Source: an uncultured Succinatimonas sp. (GTDB lineage: Bacteria > Pseudomonadota > Gammaproteobacteria > Enterobacterales > Succinivibrionaceae). Taken from it: a stretch of 6,982 nt of DNA. The notes under the pieces were generated by a model. The model did not search any database, had not been told where the DNA came from, and saw nothing but the letters and a program-made list of their open reading frames with translations. The position numbers were made by a program, and so were the translations under genes. This document shows positions 1 through 6,390 of the stretch, in pieces (position 1 is the first letter of the stretch; each line of letters opens with the position of its first letter). Location: the NCBI GenBank assembly GCA_900548485.1, contig URKL01000098.1, forward strand, positions 1-6,982, written 5' to 3'.

Positions 1-8
1 CTCTCTGA

Positions 9-1751
9 ATCAATATCCACCAAAGAGAATACGTACACATTGTCATCCATTGGGGCTTCAGCGAGGGTAATTTCAACAATGACGAACTTAATGCTGACGT
101 ATGCCATGCATTAGATGCTGATATTGTTGGTGTTGTAAGTGGTGCTTGCCCAAATAGCAAAAAAGCTTTAGACAATACTTTATTAGCTTTTGGTAATGCT
201 GGCAAGAATCGTGTTTTAGGTAACATTCTCTTAAATCGTGATGCTCCTAAGGATGCAGCTCACAATAAGAAGTTAGTTCTCTCCGGTTGCCAAAAGTGCT
301 GCAAGAGCTCTTGCTGCTGCCAGAAAAAAGAAATCGCTATTGAGAATGTTTTAGCTACTATTTCCTACAATAAAGAGTTCTATGCACCTCGTGCTTCTGA
401 GCTTGCTATGTATTTACGCGCTGAAGTTGCAGGCGATACCTCTGTACGTGGCTACATGGTCAGCATGTGTGCTAAGAGTGCCAAGGAAGGCATGGTTTTA
501 GTTACCCCTGTTGTTCCTGAGAATACTGAGGCTAAGATTGTTATCTTAACTGACGGCGTTAAGGGTGAGATTGCTGGTGCTACCGTAATCACCACCGAAA
601 TGTCTGCTTGGGCTGTTTGCGAAGCCTTAGCTAACTTCCCGGTTGTATTACCTAGCGATGACACTGCTCGAGCCGCTGTTTGCGCTGAAGAAGTTTCTAA
701 ACTCTTCGATGAAAAAGCTTTAGCTACTATTTCTGCCTTTGATAAAGATCGTACTCCTTTAATGAGCCCAGCTGCTTTCCGTTATAAGCTTACCGATTTA
801 GCTCGTAAGGCTCACAAGCGCATTGCTTTACCTGAAGGTGAAGAGCCGCGTACCATTTGCGCTGCTGCCAAAGTTGCTGAGGAAAATATCGCTGTTCCTG
901 TTCTCTTTGGTAACAAGGATAAGATCTTTGAAGTTGCTGCCTCTCAGGGTGTAACCTTAGGTGAAGGCGTTGAATTCGTTGATCCTACCGCTATTCGTGA
1001 AAACTATGTTGAGCGTTTAGTTGAGTTACGTAAGAAGAAGGGCATGACCCCTGAACAGGCTTTAGACATGTTGCAGGACAACGTTGCTTTAGCCACTATG
1101 ATGATTGAGCGTGGTGAGCTTGACGGTTTAGTATCTGGTGCAATCCACACCACTGCTAATACCATTCGTCCTCCGCTTCAGATCATCAAGACCGCTCCGG
1201 GTGCTAAGCTTGTATCTGCCATCTTCTTTATGTTGATGCCTGAGCAGGTTTATGTTTACGGTGACTGCGCCTTAAATATCAATCCTAGCGCTGAAGAACT
1301 CTCTGAGATCGCCATTCAGTCTGCTGATACCGCTAAGGCTTTCGGTATCGATCCGCGTGTTGCTATGGTCACCTACTCCACCATGAATTCAGGTAAGGGT
1401 GCTGACGTTGACTTAATGCGTGAAGCTACTGAGCTTGTTCATCAGAAGCGTCCGGATATCGCTTGCGATGGTCCGTTACAGTACGACGCTGCTGTAATGC
1501 CTGATGTTGCCGCTCAAAAGGCTCCGGGTTCTGCTGTTGCTGGTAAAGCAACTGTATTCATCTTCCCGAGCCTCTCCACTGGTAACACCGTTTATAAGGC
1601 TGTACAGCGTTCTGCTAACTTAGTTTCTATTGGACCTATGTTACAGGGTATGAGAAAGCCGGTTAACGATCTATCCCGCGGTGCTTTAGTTGATGATATT
1701 ATCTATACCATCGCTGTAACCGCAATTCAGTGCACTCAGACTAATGACTAA
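9..1751 (+). CDS. pta: Phosphate acetyltransferase (long form), 5' partial
   Basis: Pta interconverts acetyl-CoA and acetyl phosphate in the cytoplasm and works with acetate kinase in acetate overflow and fermentation; ackA is not in view. The frame is open from base 9 (580 codons, against about 714 in E. coli), so about 130 N-terminal residues are missing. Order: remnant of the P-loop AAA_26/dethiobiotin-synthetase-like domain (about 60-270), a cysteine-rich linker (288-329), a DRTGG-type regulatory domain (about 390-720), then the catalytic PTA_PTB domain (about 756 to the end). The last contains SPAAFRYKLTDLARKA, ALPEGEEPRT, VSGAIHTTANTIRPP, VYVYGDCALN, DGPLQYDAAV and GPMLQGMRKPVNDLSRGA, all very close to E. 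coli Pta. The ATG at 408 lies inside the DRTGG region and is not the true start. An in-frame TGA lies at 6-8. Codons favour TTA, GCT and CGT, typical of a highly expressed host gene. The family call is very sure; intactness is unknown. Confidence 0.95.
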   Translation: MNIHQREYVHIVIHWGFSEGNFNNDELNADVCHALDADIVGVVSGACPNSKKALDNTLLAFGNAGKNRVLGNILLNRDAPKDAAHNKKLVLSGCQKCCKSSCCCQKKEIAIENVLATISYNKEFYAPRASELAMYLRAEVAGDTSVRGYMVSMCAKSAKEGMVLVTPVVPENTEAKIVILTDGVKGEIAGATVITTEMSAWAVCEALANFPVVLPSDDTARAAVCAEEVSKLFDEKALATISAFDKDRTPLMSPAAFRYKLTDLARKAHKRIALPEGEEPRTICAAAKVAEENIAVPVLFGNKDKIFEVAASQGVTLGEGVEFVDPTAIRENYVERLVELRKKKGMTPEQALDMLQDNVALATMMIERGELDGLVSGAIHTTANTIRPPLQIIKTAPGAKLVSAIFFMLMPEQVYVYGDCALNINPSAEELSEIAIQSADTAKAFGIDPRVAMVTYSTMNSGKGADVDLMREATELVHQKRPDIACDGPLQYDAAVMPDVAAQKAPGSAVAGKATVFIFPSLSTGNTVYKAVQRSANLVSIGPMLQGMRKPVNDLSRGALVDDIIYTIAVTAIQCTQTND

Positions 1752-1773
1752 TTAGTCTTTTAACTGAATCTAC

Positions 1774-1802
1774 AAAAAGGATAGCGAAAGCTATCCTTTT
1801 TT
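1774..1802 (+). terminator. Intrinsic terminator after pta
   Basis: A perfect 12-bp stem (1774-1785 with 1790-1801) is closed by a GAAA tetraloop and runs into T's, 22 nt after the pta stop. The stem is AAAAAGGATAGC and its complement. The A-run on the left arm would also give a T-tract on the other strand, so it could act in both directions. Confidence 0.93.
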
Positions 1803-1826
1803 GTTTGTACATTTGCAAGGAAAGCT

Positions 1827-2633
1827 ATGCACATACTTATCCCCGGAGGTAGTGGCCTGGTAGGATCACGCCTAGCTATATATTTAAACAATCTAGGACA
1901 TAACATTACTGTTTTAACTCATAGTCATAGAGTTAAAAACAATCTAAATTTTCCCGAAAACATAAAAGTATTAAAAATGGGAGAGACTCTACCTGATGTG
2001 GAATGCATCATAAACCTTGCCGGAGAGCGTATCTCAACCTATCCTTTAAGTCAGTCAAGAATAAATAAATTGATTGATTCCCGCTTAAATGTCATCAACT
2101 ATCTAAAGAATTACTACCAAAAAACAAGCTCACAGATTTTATTTTTACAAGCTAGTGCTACTGGTATCTATCAAAATACTCATGGTGAGCTAGATTGTCC
2201 TCTTGCAGATAGTATTTACAGTAAGATGTGTCAAAAAATAGAAGCTCAAGCACAAAAAGCTTTTGAGCATTGTGCACTGTTGCGTCTTGGGGTCGTCGTA
2301 GGCCAAGGTGGAGGTTTAGTATCACTATTACGCTTTATACCCAAAATCCAATTTATCAATGCTAAAAACTACATTCCTTATATTCTTAATGATGATTTAG
2401 CAAAAGCTATAGCTTTAATTCTTGAGCATAAACTTACAGGAAATATAAATTTATGTTCCGATAAGTATTTAACAGTAAATGAATTATTGACCTTATGTCA
2501 AAATCATCATCTTAAAATTAACTTTTATCTGCCTAAATTTATATTAAAACTTGATAAAAGAGGTCAACTTTTACTTTCTGACCAAAAAATCAAACCACAA
2601 AAACTTTTAGATTTAGGATTTAAATTTAGTTAA
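1827..2633 (+). CDS. TIGR01777/YfcH-like NAD(P)-binding SDR-family protein
   Basis: An atypical extended short-chain dehydrogenase (NDP-sugar epimerase-like) of the TIGR01777/SDR39U1 group, which includes E. coli YfcH; no substrate is firmly known for the group. Visible: Rossmann loop GGSGLVG (residues 7-13), NLAGE (63-67), SATGIY (110-115, matching SAVGYY in YfcH), LRLGVVVG (152-159) and a C-terminal QKIKPQKLLDLGFKF (253-267), matching the end of the family's DUF1731 region. It is 268 aa against about 297 for YfcH: it stops right after GFKF and lacks the usual last helix. A proline (residue 6) precedes the glycine loop where Thr is usual. The ATG is supported by AAGGA at 1817-1821, 5 nt upstream. 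Only 24 nt separate it from the pta terminator, so its promoter must overlap that hairpin or it depends on readthrough. AAA and ATA codons are more frequent than in pta, suggesting modest expression. Confidence 0.82.
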   Translation: MHILIPGGSGLVGSRLAIYLNNLGHNITVLTHSHRVKNNLNFPENIKVLKMGETLPDVECIINLAGERISTYPLSQSRINKLIDSRLNVINYLKNYYQKTSSQILFLQASATGIYQNTHGELDCPLADSIYSKMCQKIEAQAQKAFEHCALLRLGVVVGQGGGLVSLLRFIPKIQFINAKNYIPYILNDDLAKAIALILEHKLTGNINLCSDKYLTVNELLTLCQNHHLKINFYLPKFILKLDKRGQLLLSDQKIKPQKLLDLGFKFS

Positions 2634-2717
2634 TGCAAAATACATGCGTTTTTAATAAAAATTTGTTCAATAAACAGAGTCGCCAACTTAAAAAATTAGC
2701 TATTTTTACACTGATTT

Positions 2718-2733
2718 TGTGACCTTTACAACA
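2718..2733 (+). promoter_or_regulatory. Possible CRP-like site upstream of araD-like gene
   Basis: TGTGA, six bases, then CAACA: a full left half site and a 3-of-5 right half of the TGTGA-N6-TCACA pattern, about 100 bp before the araD-like start. cAMP-CRP control of pentose genes is common in gammaproteobacteria. One degenerate site in AT-rich DNA is weak evidence. Confidence 0.3.
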
Positions 2734-2760
2734 AAGTGACGCATTAAAAAAAAGAATTTA

Positions 2761-2774
2761 CGTAAACGTTTACG
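2761..2774 (+). promoter_or_regulatory. LacI/GalR-type operator palindrome
   Basis: CGTAAACGTTTACG is a perfect 14-bp palindrome with the central CG and flanking AAA/TTT typical of LacI/GalR-family operators (PurR, CcpA cre, sugar repressors). It lies 59 bp before the araD-like ATG. Candidate -10 sequences (TAAAAT at 2783-2788) follow just downstream, so a bound repressor would sit in the promoter region. No repressor gene is in the window. The palindrome is seen directly; the family of its binding protein is inferred. Confidence 0.6.
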
Positions 2775-2833
2775 ATTAGATCTAAAATAATACCAATGTT
2801 TTTATCAAACTACCGTATTCAATGAGGATCACT

Positions 2834-3562
2834 ATGTTAGAAGAACTCAAAAAAGAAGTATTCAAAGCCAATCTTGAATTACCTAAGCGTGGCCTAGTCA
2901 CCTATACCTGGGGTAATGTTTCTGGTATCGATCGTGATGCAGGTTTAATGGTAATCAAACCTTCTGGAGTTGAATATGATGAAATGACTCCTGATGATAT
3001 GGTAGTAGTAGATCTTAAGACTGGTGAAAAAGTTGAAGGTAAGTTAAATCCTTCATCTGACACCGATACTCACTTAGAGCTCTATCGCGCATCTACTGAT
3101 ATCATGGGTGTTGTTCACACTCACTCCCGCTATGCAGCATCTTTTGCTCAAGCAGGTCGTGATATTGTAGCTTTAGGTACCACCGGTGCTGATTACTTCT
3201 ATGGCCCTATTCCTTGTACCCGTCCTATGACTGATGAAGAGATTAAAGGTCAATACGAACTTGAAACAGGTAAGGTTATTGTTGAAACCTTCAAAAAACG
3301 TGGTTTTGAGTTCAAGGATATTCCAGCTTGCTTAGTTCACTCTCATGGTCCTTTCACTTGGGGCAAGTCTCCTGCTAATGCTGTTTATAACGCTGTTGTA
3401 TTAGAAGAATTAGCATTTATGGCTTTCCACACCATGATGTTAAAGATGGCCGGTGATATTTACCCGATGCAGCAAACTTTACTTGATAAGCACTATTTAA
3501 GAAAGCATGGCAAGAATGCCTACTACGGTCAGGGCAATACTTCCAGCGTTCACACTCTTTAA
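2834..3562 (+). CDS. araD: L-ribulose-5-phosphate 4-epimerase (AraD/SgbE/UlaF family)
   Basis: A class II aldolase-fold, metal-dependent enzyme that converts L-ribulose 5-phosphate to D-xylulose 5-phosphate by retro-aldol/aldol chemistry, feeding arabinose or ascorbate-type sugars into the pentose phosphate pathway. It is near-collinear with E. coli AraD, with identical numbering to residue 200: TWGNVS (25-30), [14 protein letters not shown] with Asp76, metal-binding VHTHS (His95, His97) and VHSHGPF (His171), Asp120 in ADYFYG, and C-terminal DKHYLRKHG and AYYGQ (Tyr231, equivalent to catalytic Tyr229). The ATG at 2834 is preferred because GAGGA (2824-2828) is well placed before it and the protein then begins MLEELKKEV like AraD; the ATG at 2822 overlaps that site. 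Odd points: His118 of E. coli is Gly here (GTTGAD), and about nine residues follow YYGQ. No araA or araB is adjacent. The araD symbol is by similarity; SgbE or UlaF roles cannot be excluded. Confidence 0.9.
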   Translation: MLEELKKEVFKANLELPKRGLVTYTWGNVSGIDRDAGLMVIKPSGVEYDEMTPDDMVVVDLKTGEKVEGKLNPSSDTDTHLELYRASTDIMGVVHTHSRYAASFAQAGRDIVALGTTGADYFYGPIPCTRPMTDEEIKGQYELETGKVIVETFKKRGFEFKDIPACLVHSHGPFTWGKSPANAVYNAVVLEELAFMAFHTMMLKMAGDIYPMQQTLLDKHYLRKHGKNAYYGQGNTSSVHTL

Positions 3563-3586
3563 TAAAATTTAGTTTTTCATAGTTTT

Positions 3587-3616
3587 AGGGGATCTTTTAG
3601 ATCCCCTTTATTTTTA
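3587..3616 (+). terminator. Intrinsic terminator after araD-like gene
   Basis: The stem AGGGGATC (3587-3594) pairs perfectly with GATCCCCT (3600-3607), with loop TTTTA, followed by a T-rich tail to 3615. The tail overlaps the final codons of the convergent recombinase gene. The - strand side has no T-run, so it appears to serve only the + strand gene. Confidence 0.9.
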
Positions 3617-4543
3617 GCTCAAGCTTGATAAAGAACGCATAACCAAGTCTATATCCTGATTTTCTAACTCATGGATAATATGCAAGTAAGTCTTTTGCGT
3701 TGTGGTCATACTTGAATGACCTAAGCGCCTAGCAACAGAGGCAATAGAAACTCCAGCAAATAACAATAAAGAAGCGTGAGTATGCCTAAGACCATGAATA
3801 GAAATCAAAGGGATCCCAGCTTTTCTACAATGTCTAGCCAAAATACCATTAACTGTTGAATTATATATAGATTTTTCTTTAACAAAGATTGGCTTTTCTT
3901 GCGGTAGATCTTTAATTAAATCACAAAACTGGATAACAGTCTGCCAATCTATCTGTACTTTTCTTACCGAAGAGGTATTCTTTGTAGGAAGAAAGCCTCC
4001 ATCACCTTTATAATTCCAAGTCTTGCTTATAGATAAAATTTGATGAGAAAAATCAAAATCCTTTGGTGTAATAGCTAAAGCTTCAGAGAAACGAATACCT
4101 GTTTTGGCAACTAATAAAATAAACCAATCCCAAGAAATATCTCTTGTAAGATTAAGACCTGCTAGCAATTTATGTAATTCAAATTGATTTAAATATTTTA
4201 TCTTCTTCTGTCGTGGAGTTTTTCCCTTAATAATTGCTTTACGTGTTGGATCTTTGGATATTAACCCCTCATCAACAGCATCTAATATCGCTCCCTTTAA
4301 CTGATGATGAAAATCCATAGTAGTTTGTCGTTCATGACAACTGGCATAATCATTTAATAGCTGCTGATAAGCTACTCTAGTCAAATTACAGACCTTTAAA
4401 GTAGGAGCTAACTTTTCTATCCAAGTCTTTGTCATTAGGTATTTCTTTAAAGTTACGTCTCTTACCGCTCCTTCCTTATAAACTTTAATCCATTTTGCAT
4501 AATATTGATAAAAGAGATCTGCTGACTTTATTTTTTTTAACAT
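3614..4543 (-). CDS. Tyrosine recombinase (hsdS-associated site-specific integrase)
   Basis: A 309-aa phage-integrase-family enzyme that cuts and rejoins DNA through a 3'-phosphotyrosine. An N-terminal SAM-like core-binding domain (about 10-105) precedes the catalytic domain (about 115-295). The catalytic set is complete: Arg151 (TGIRFSEAL), Lys188 (LPTKNTSS), His250 and Arg253 (HGLRHTHASLL), His276 (LGHSS), Tyr286 (KTYLHI). The ATG has a strong GGAGG (4551-4555), 7 nt upstream, lying within the upstream hsdS frame, so the two are translationally linked. The protein strongly resembles integrases found next to type I restriction specificity genes in lactobacilli, streptococci and other Firmicutes, where they invert or exchange hsdS segments; this resemblance is from recall, not a search. 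Its direct contact with an HsdS fragment supports the same role. AT-rich codons, unlike pta, suggest transfer. No att site or tRNA target was identified. Confidence 0.93.
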   Translation of the reverse strand: MLKKIKSADLFYQYYAKWIKVYKEGAVRDVTLKKYLMTKTWIEKLAPTLKVCNLTRVAYQQLLNDYASCHERQTTMDFHHQLKGAILDAVDEGLISKDPTRKAIIKGKTPRQKKIKYLNQFELHKLLAGLNLTRDISWDWFILLVAKTGIRFSEALAITPKDFDFSHQILSISKTWNYKGDGGFLPTKNTSSVRKVQIDWQTVIQFCDLIKDLPQEKPIFVKEKSIYNSTVNGILARHCRKAGIPLISIHGLRHTHASLLLFAGVSIASVARRLGHSSMTTTQKTYLHIIHELENQDIDLVMRSLSSLS

Positions 4544-4545
4544 AA

Positions 4546-5166
4546 TTATGCCTCCGAAAATAAAAGGAAATACTTACACTGATGAAGGGTGATAAGGTTG
4601 TCTAATTTGCAAAAATAGTCTCCAATAGACCTTTGCTCTTTTAGGGTACTAGGAACCATATATTCCAATTGCTTAATTTGTGCCCAATTAACATAAATTT
4701 GTGTATTTCCTTGAGCTGATTTTATTATTTTCTTTCTAATGTCATCCGCATTTAACATTTGATAAATAAAACAAGGATCATATTTTTTCTGATTAAGAAC
4801 AATCCTTTGTGTTCTTTGATTATAAACGTATGTATTATCACGGTTTATCAACAAAACACGGCCAATAATATTTCCTGATTGAGTTTTGTCATTCAAAATC
4901 ATCACTAAATCGTTCTTGTTTAGAATTCTACTTAGCGATTTTTCATTTCTACCTATTCTTATACCTTGATCTCGATATTGATTATTTTCTGAAAAAGAAC
5001 CAATGCTTATAACTTTAAATTCACCTTCTTCTGAAAAACCTGATTCTAAAGATGTTCCACCAAATGATTCTCCAAACTCGTCTAACTTACACTGTTCCCA
5101 AGCATCGATATGCCAAGGAATTCTTATCTCAAGAAAAATTGACCTATCTGCCAGAAAATATTTACT
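4546..5166 (-). pseudogene. hsdS: Half-length HsdS cassette (type I restriction specificity subunit), no start codon
   Basis: HsdS sets the DNA sequence recognised by type I restriction-modification enzymes and normally has two target recognition domains (TRDs) with conserved spacers (about 380-450 aa). Here about 206 codons encode one TRD and one spacer. EIRIPWHIDAWEQCKL (from about 5130) matches the segment that opens an HsdS half. The TRD continues through VISIGSFSENNQYRDQG, LVMILNDKTQSGNIIG and SAQGNTQIYVNWAQIKQLEY, then STLKEQRSIGDYF and LDNLITLHQ of the conserved spacer. The frame is closed upstream by TAA at 5167-5169, and no ATG or TTG occurs before the GTG-ATG at 4900-4905, deep inside the TRD. 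It therefore looks like a silent or donor cassette rather than an expressed subunit. The last residues after LHQCK (YFLLFSEA) fit the recombinase leader better than HsdS. hsdM and hsdR are absent. A 119-residue product from the GTG is possible but would lack half the TRD. Confidence 0.85.
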
Positions 5167-5169
5167 TTA

Positions 5170-5355
5170 AAGCTAGCTATTATTAAGCCAATGAAAGATT
5201 ACGACAGATTATTGGTTAATAAAGAAACAACTGAAACATAAAATCCATAAAAAATTCATCAGACACTGGCAATTCAAAGATATAAACGCTTTTTTTCTAT
5301 TTAATTAGACCAAATATCATAGAAATAACTTAATAGAGTAGCGATAAACTTTAAT
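5170..5355. other. AT-rich gap between ATP-grasp gene and hsdS cassette
   Basis: No convincing gene on either strand; the longest short frames are about 16-26 codons without a ribosome binding site. It contains an imperfect hairpin (5186-5194 with 5209-5217, CCAAT/ATTGG core), an 8-bp palindrome AGCTAGCT (5171-5178) and a 7-bp inverted repeat TTTCTAT/ATAGAAA (5294-5300 with 5319-5325). None has a T-tract on the - strand that would make a clear terminator for the ATP-grasp gene. The + strand frame ending at TAA 5184-5186 is discussed as a finding. Confidence 0.5.
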
Positions 5356-6381
5356 TCAATTTTTCAAAAGTAACGCAGAAATAGCTTTGGCAATATCAGA
5401 GCCACTTTTATTCATTTCAAGCCACAACCAATTTCCAACAACATTAGCTTCTAAAAAAACTACCCTTCCATCAATTGTTTCAACAAGATCGATTGTTGCA
5501 AAACTTATCTTCCATGAAGCTACTAGTTTCAGAATTTTAGTTTCAATATCACTATCTAATTGACATTTCTCAGTTTTTAAATTATCAACATGTCTAAAAT
5601 CAGTTATTGATTTTGTATTTTCTTGAGAATAAATTCTGTATGAAAAGCATTTATTGCCTACTACTGTTACTCTAAGTTCTGATTTTTTTATAAGTTCTTC
5701 TTGAAGAAGTACTGGAGTACTTCCTTGACCAAAATAATCATCAAGATTATCAAGGTCTTCTGCATTTACCTTTGAGGTATAAAAGCCTTTGTATTCATAA
5801 TCAGGATCACCTTCAAGTGTAGTAATAGGCTTTTCATCAATCAAAGATATATCACTTAACTGTTTGATTATAATGTGACCATGGTGTTTATTGTAGAAAG
5901 ATCTAACTATATCTGCTTTGTTAGTTACCATAGTATCTGGCACATTAAGCCCTTGTAATAAGGCACATCGGTGCTGATAAATCTTATTATCAACTTTTTC
6001 TTCAAGATACGGATTATTAAGCCAAATACATGAATCAGGGACTAACGAAAAGAAACCTCTAATAGCACAACGTATTTCTGCTGTAGCCAATTGCTCTGCA
6101 ACAGAAACATCATCTTTAGCTTTTGGAAAATAAAAACTTCTACAGAAAATTCCTTTAATATCGTCTGATACGATGATATCTCCATTTGGAAAAATCAATC
6201 TTCCTGAGGATGTTCCGATTTCAATTGATATTTTCTGCCTATTTTCTTCATACTCAATTGAACCATATTCATCAAAAAGATATGCAATATCAAATCTTCT
6301 GACTTCAGCTCCACTCTGTTGTAGATAATACAGAACGGCATCAGCATGTACATCTTCATTTTGTGCAAGAATAAGATACAT
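5356..6381 (-). CDS. MvdD-like ATP-grasp peptide ligase (graspetide-type RiPP maturase)
   Basis: An ATP-grasp carboxylate ligase of 341 aa, the usual length for MvdC/MvdD-type enzymes. These activate Asp/Glu side chains of a ribosomal precursor peptide as acyl phosphates and join them to Ser/Thr or Lys, giving ester or amide macrocycles. Visible in order: MYLILAQNEDVHADAV and the GIFCRSFYFP strand of the pre-ATP-grasp domain (1-120); WLNNPYLEEKVDNK (120-133, with Lys133); IIIKQLSD (Lys173); LLQEELIKKSELRVTVVG (226-242, nucleotide-binding glutamates and Arg237); DFRHVD (261-266); ATIDLV (Asp298); and FLEANVVGNWLWLE (309-322), the metal/ATP site normally written E-x-N-P-N-G-Q-W. The ATG is supported by AAGGAA at 6387-6392, overlapping the stop of the upstream JAMM gene. 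The 9-nt gap means the two are one translational unit. No precursor peptide is fully contained in the window. ATP-grasp family very sure; RiPP role likely; substrate unknown. Confidence 0.88.
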   Translation of the reverse strand: MYLILAQNEDVHADAVLYYLQQSGAEVRRFDIAYLFDEYGSIEYEENRQKISIEIGTSSGRLIFPNGDIIVSDDIKGIFCRSFYFPKAKDDVSVAEQLATAEIRCAIRGFFSLVPDSCIWLNNPYLEEKVDNKIYQHRCALLQGLNVPDTMVTNKADIVRSFYNKHHGHIIIKQLSDISLIDEKPITTLEGDPDYEYKGFYTSKVNAEDLDNLDDYFGQGSTPVLLQEELIKKSELRVTVVGNKCFSYRIYSQENTKSITDFRHVDNLKTEKCQLDSDIETKILKLVASWKISFATIDLVETIDGRVVFLEANVVGNWLWLEMNKSGSDIAKAISALLLKN

Positions 6382-6390
6382 GAAATTTCC

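Noticed and set aside
452..664. 70-codon frame on the - strand inside pta
   Set aside because: It lies fully antisense to the well-conserved DRTGG region of pta and has no recognisable protein features.
2822..2833. ATG at 2822 as the araD start
   Set aside because: It would place the good GAGGA ribosome binding site inside the coding region; the ATG at 2834 matches AraD N-termini exactly.
4546..4905. Independent 119-aa gene starting at GTG 4905
   Set aside because: HsdS similarity continues without a break upstream to about 5130, so the GTG is an internal valine codon of a truncated TRD rather than a true start.
5186..5217. Imperfect CCAAT/ATTGG hairpin as terminator of the ATP-grasp operon
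   Set aside because: The stem is short with G-T pairs and a 14-base loop, and no T-run follows on the - strand.
5170..5355. Hidden RiPP precursor gene in the gap downstream of the ATP-grasp gene
   Set aside because: Short frames on both strands (up to about 26 codons) lack ribosome binding sites and a leader/core pattern.
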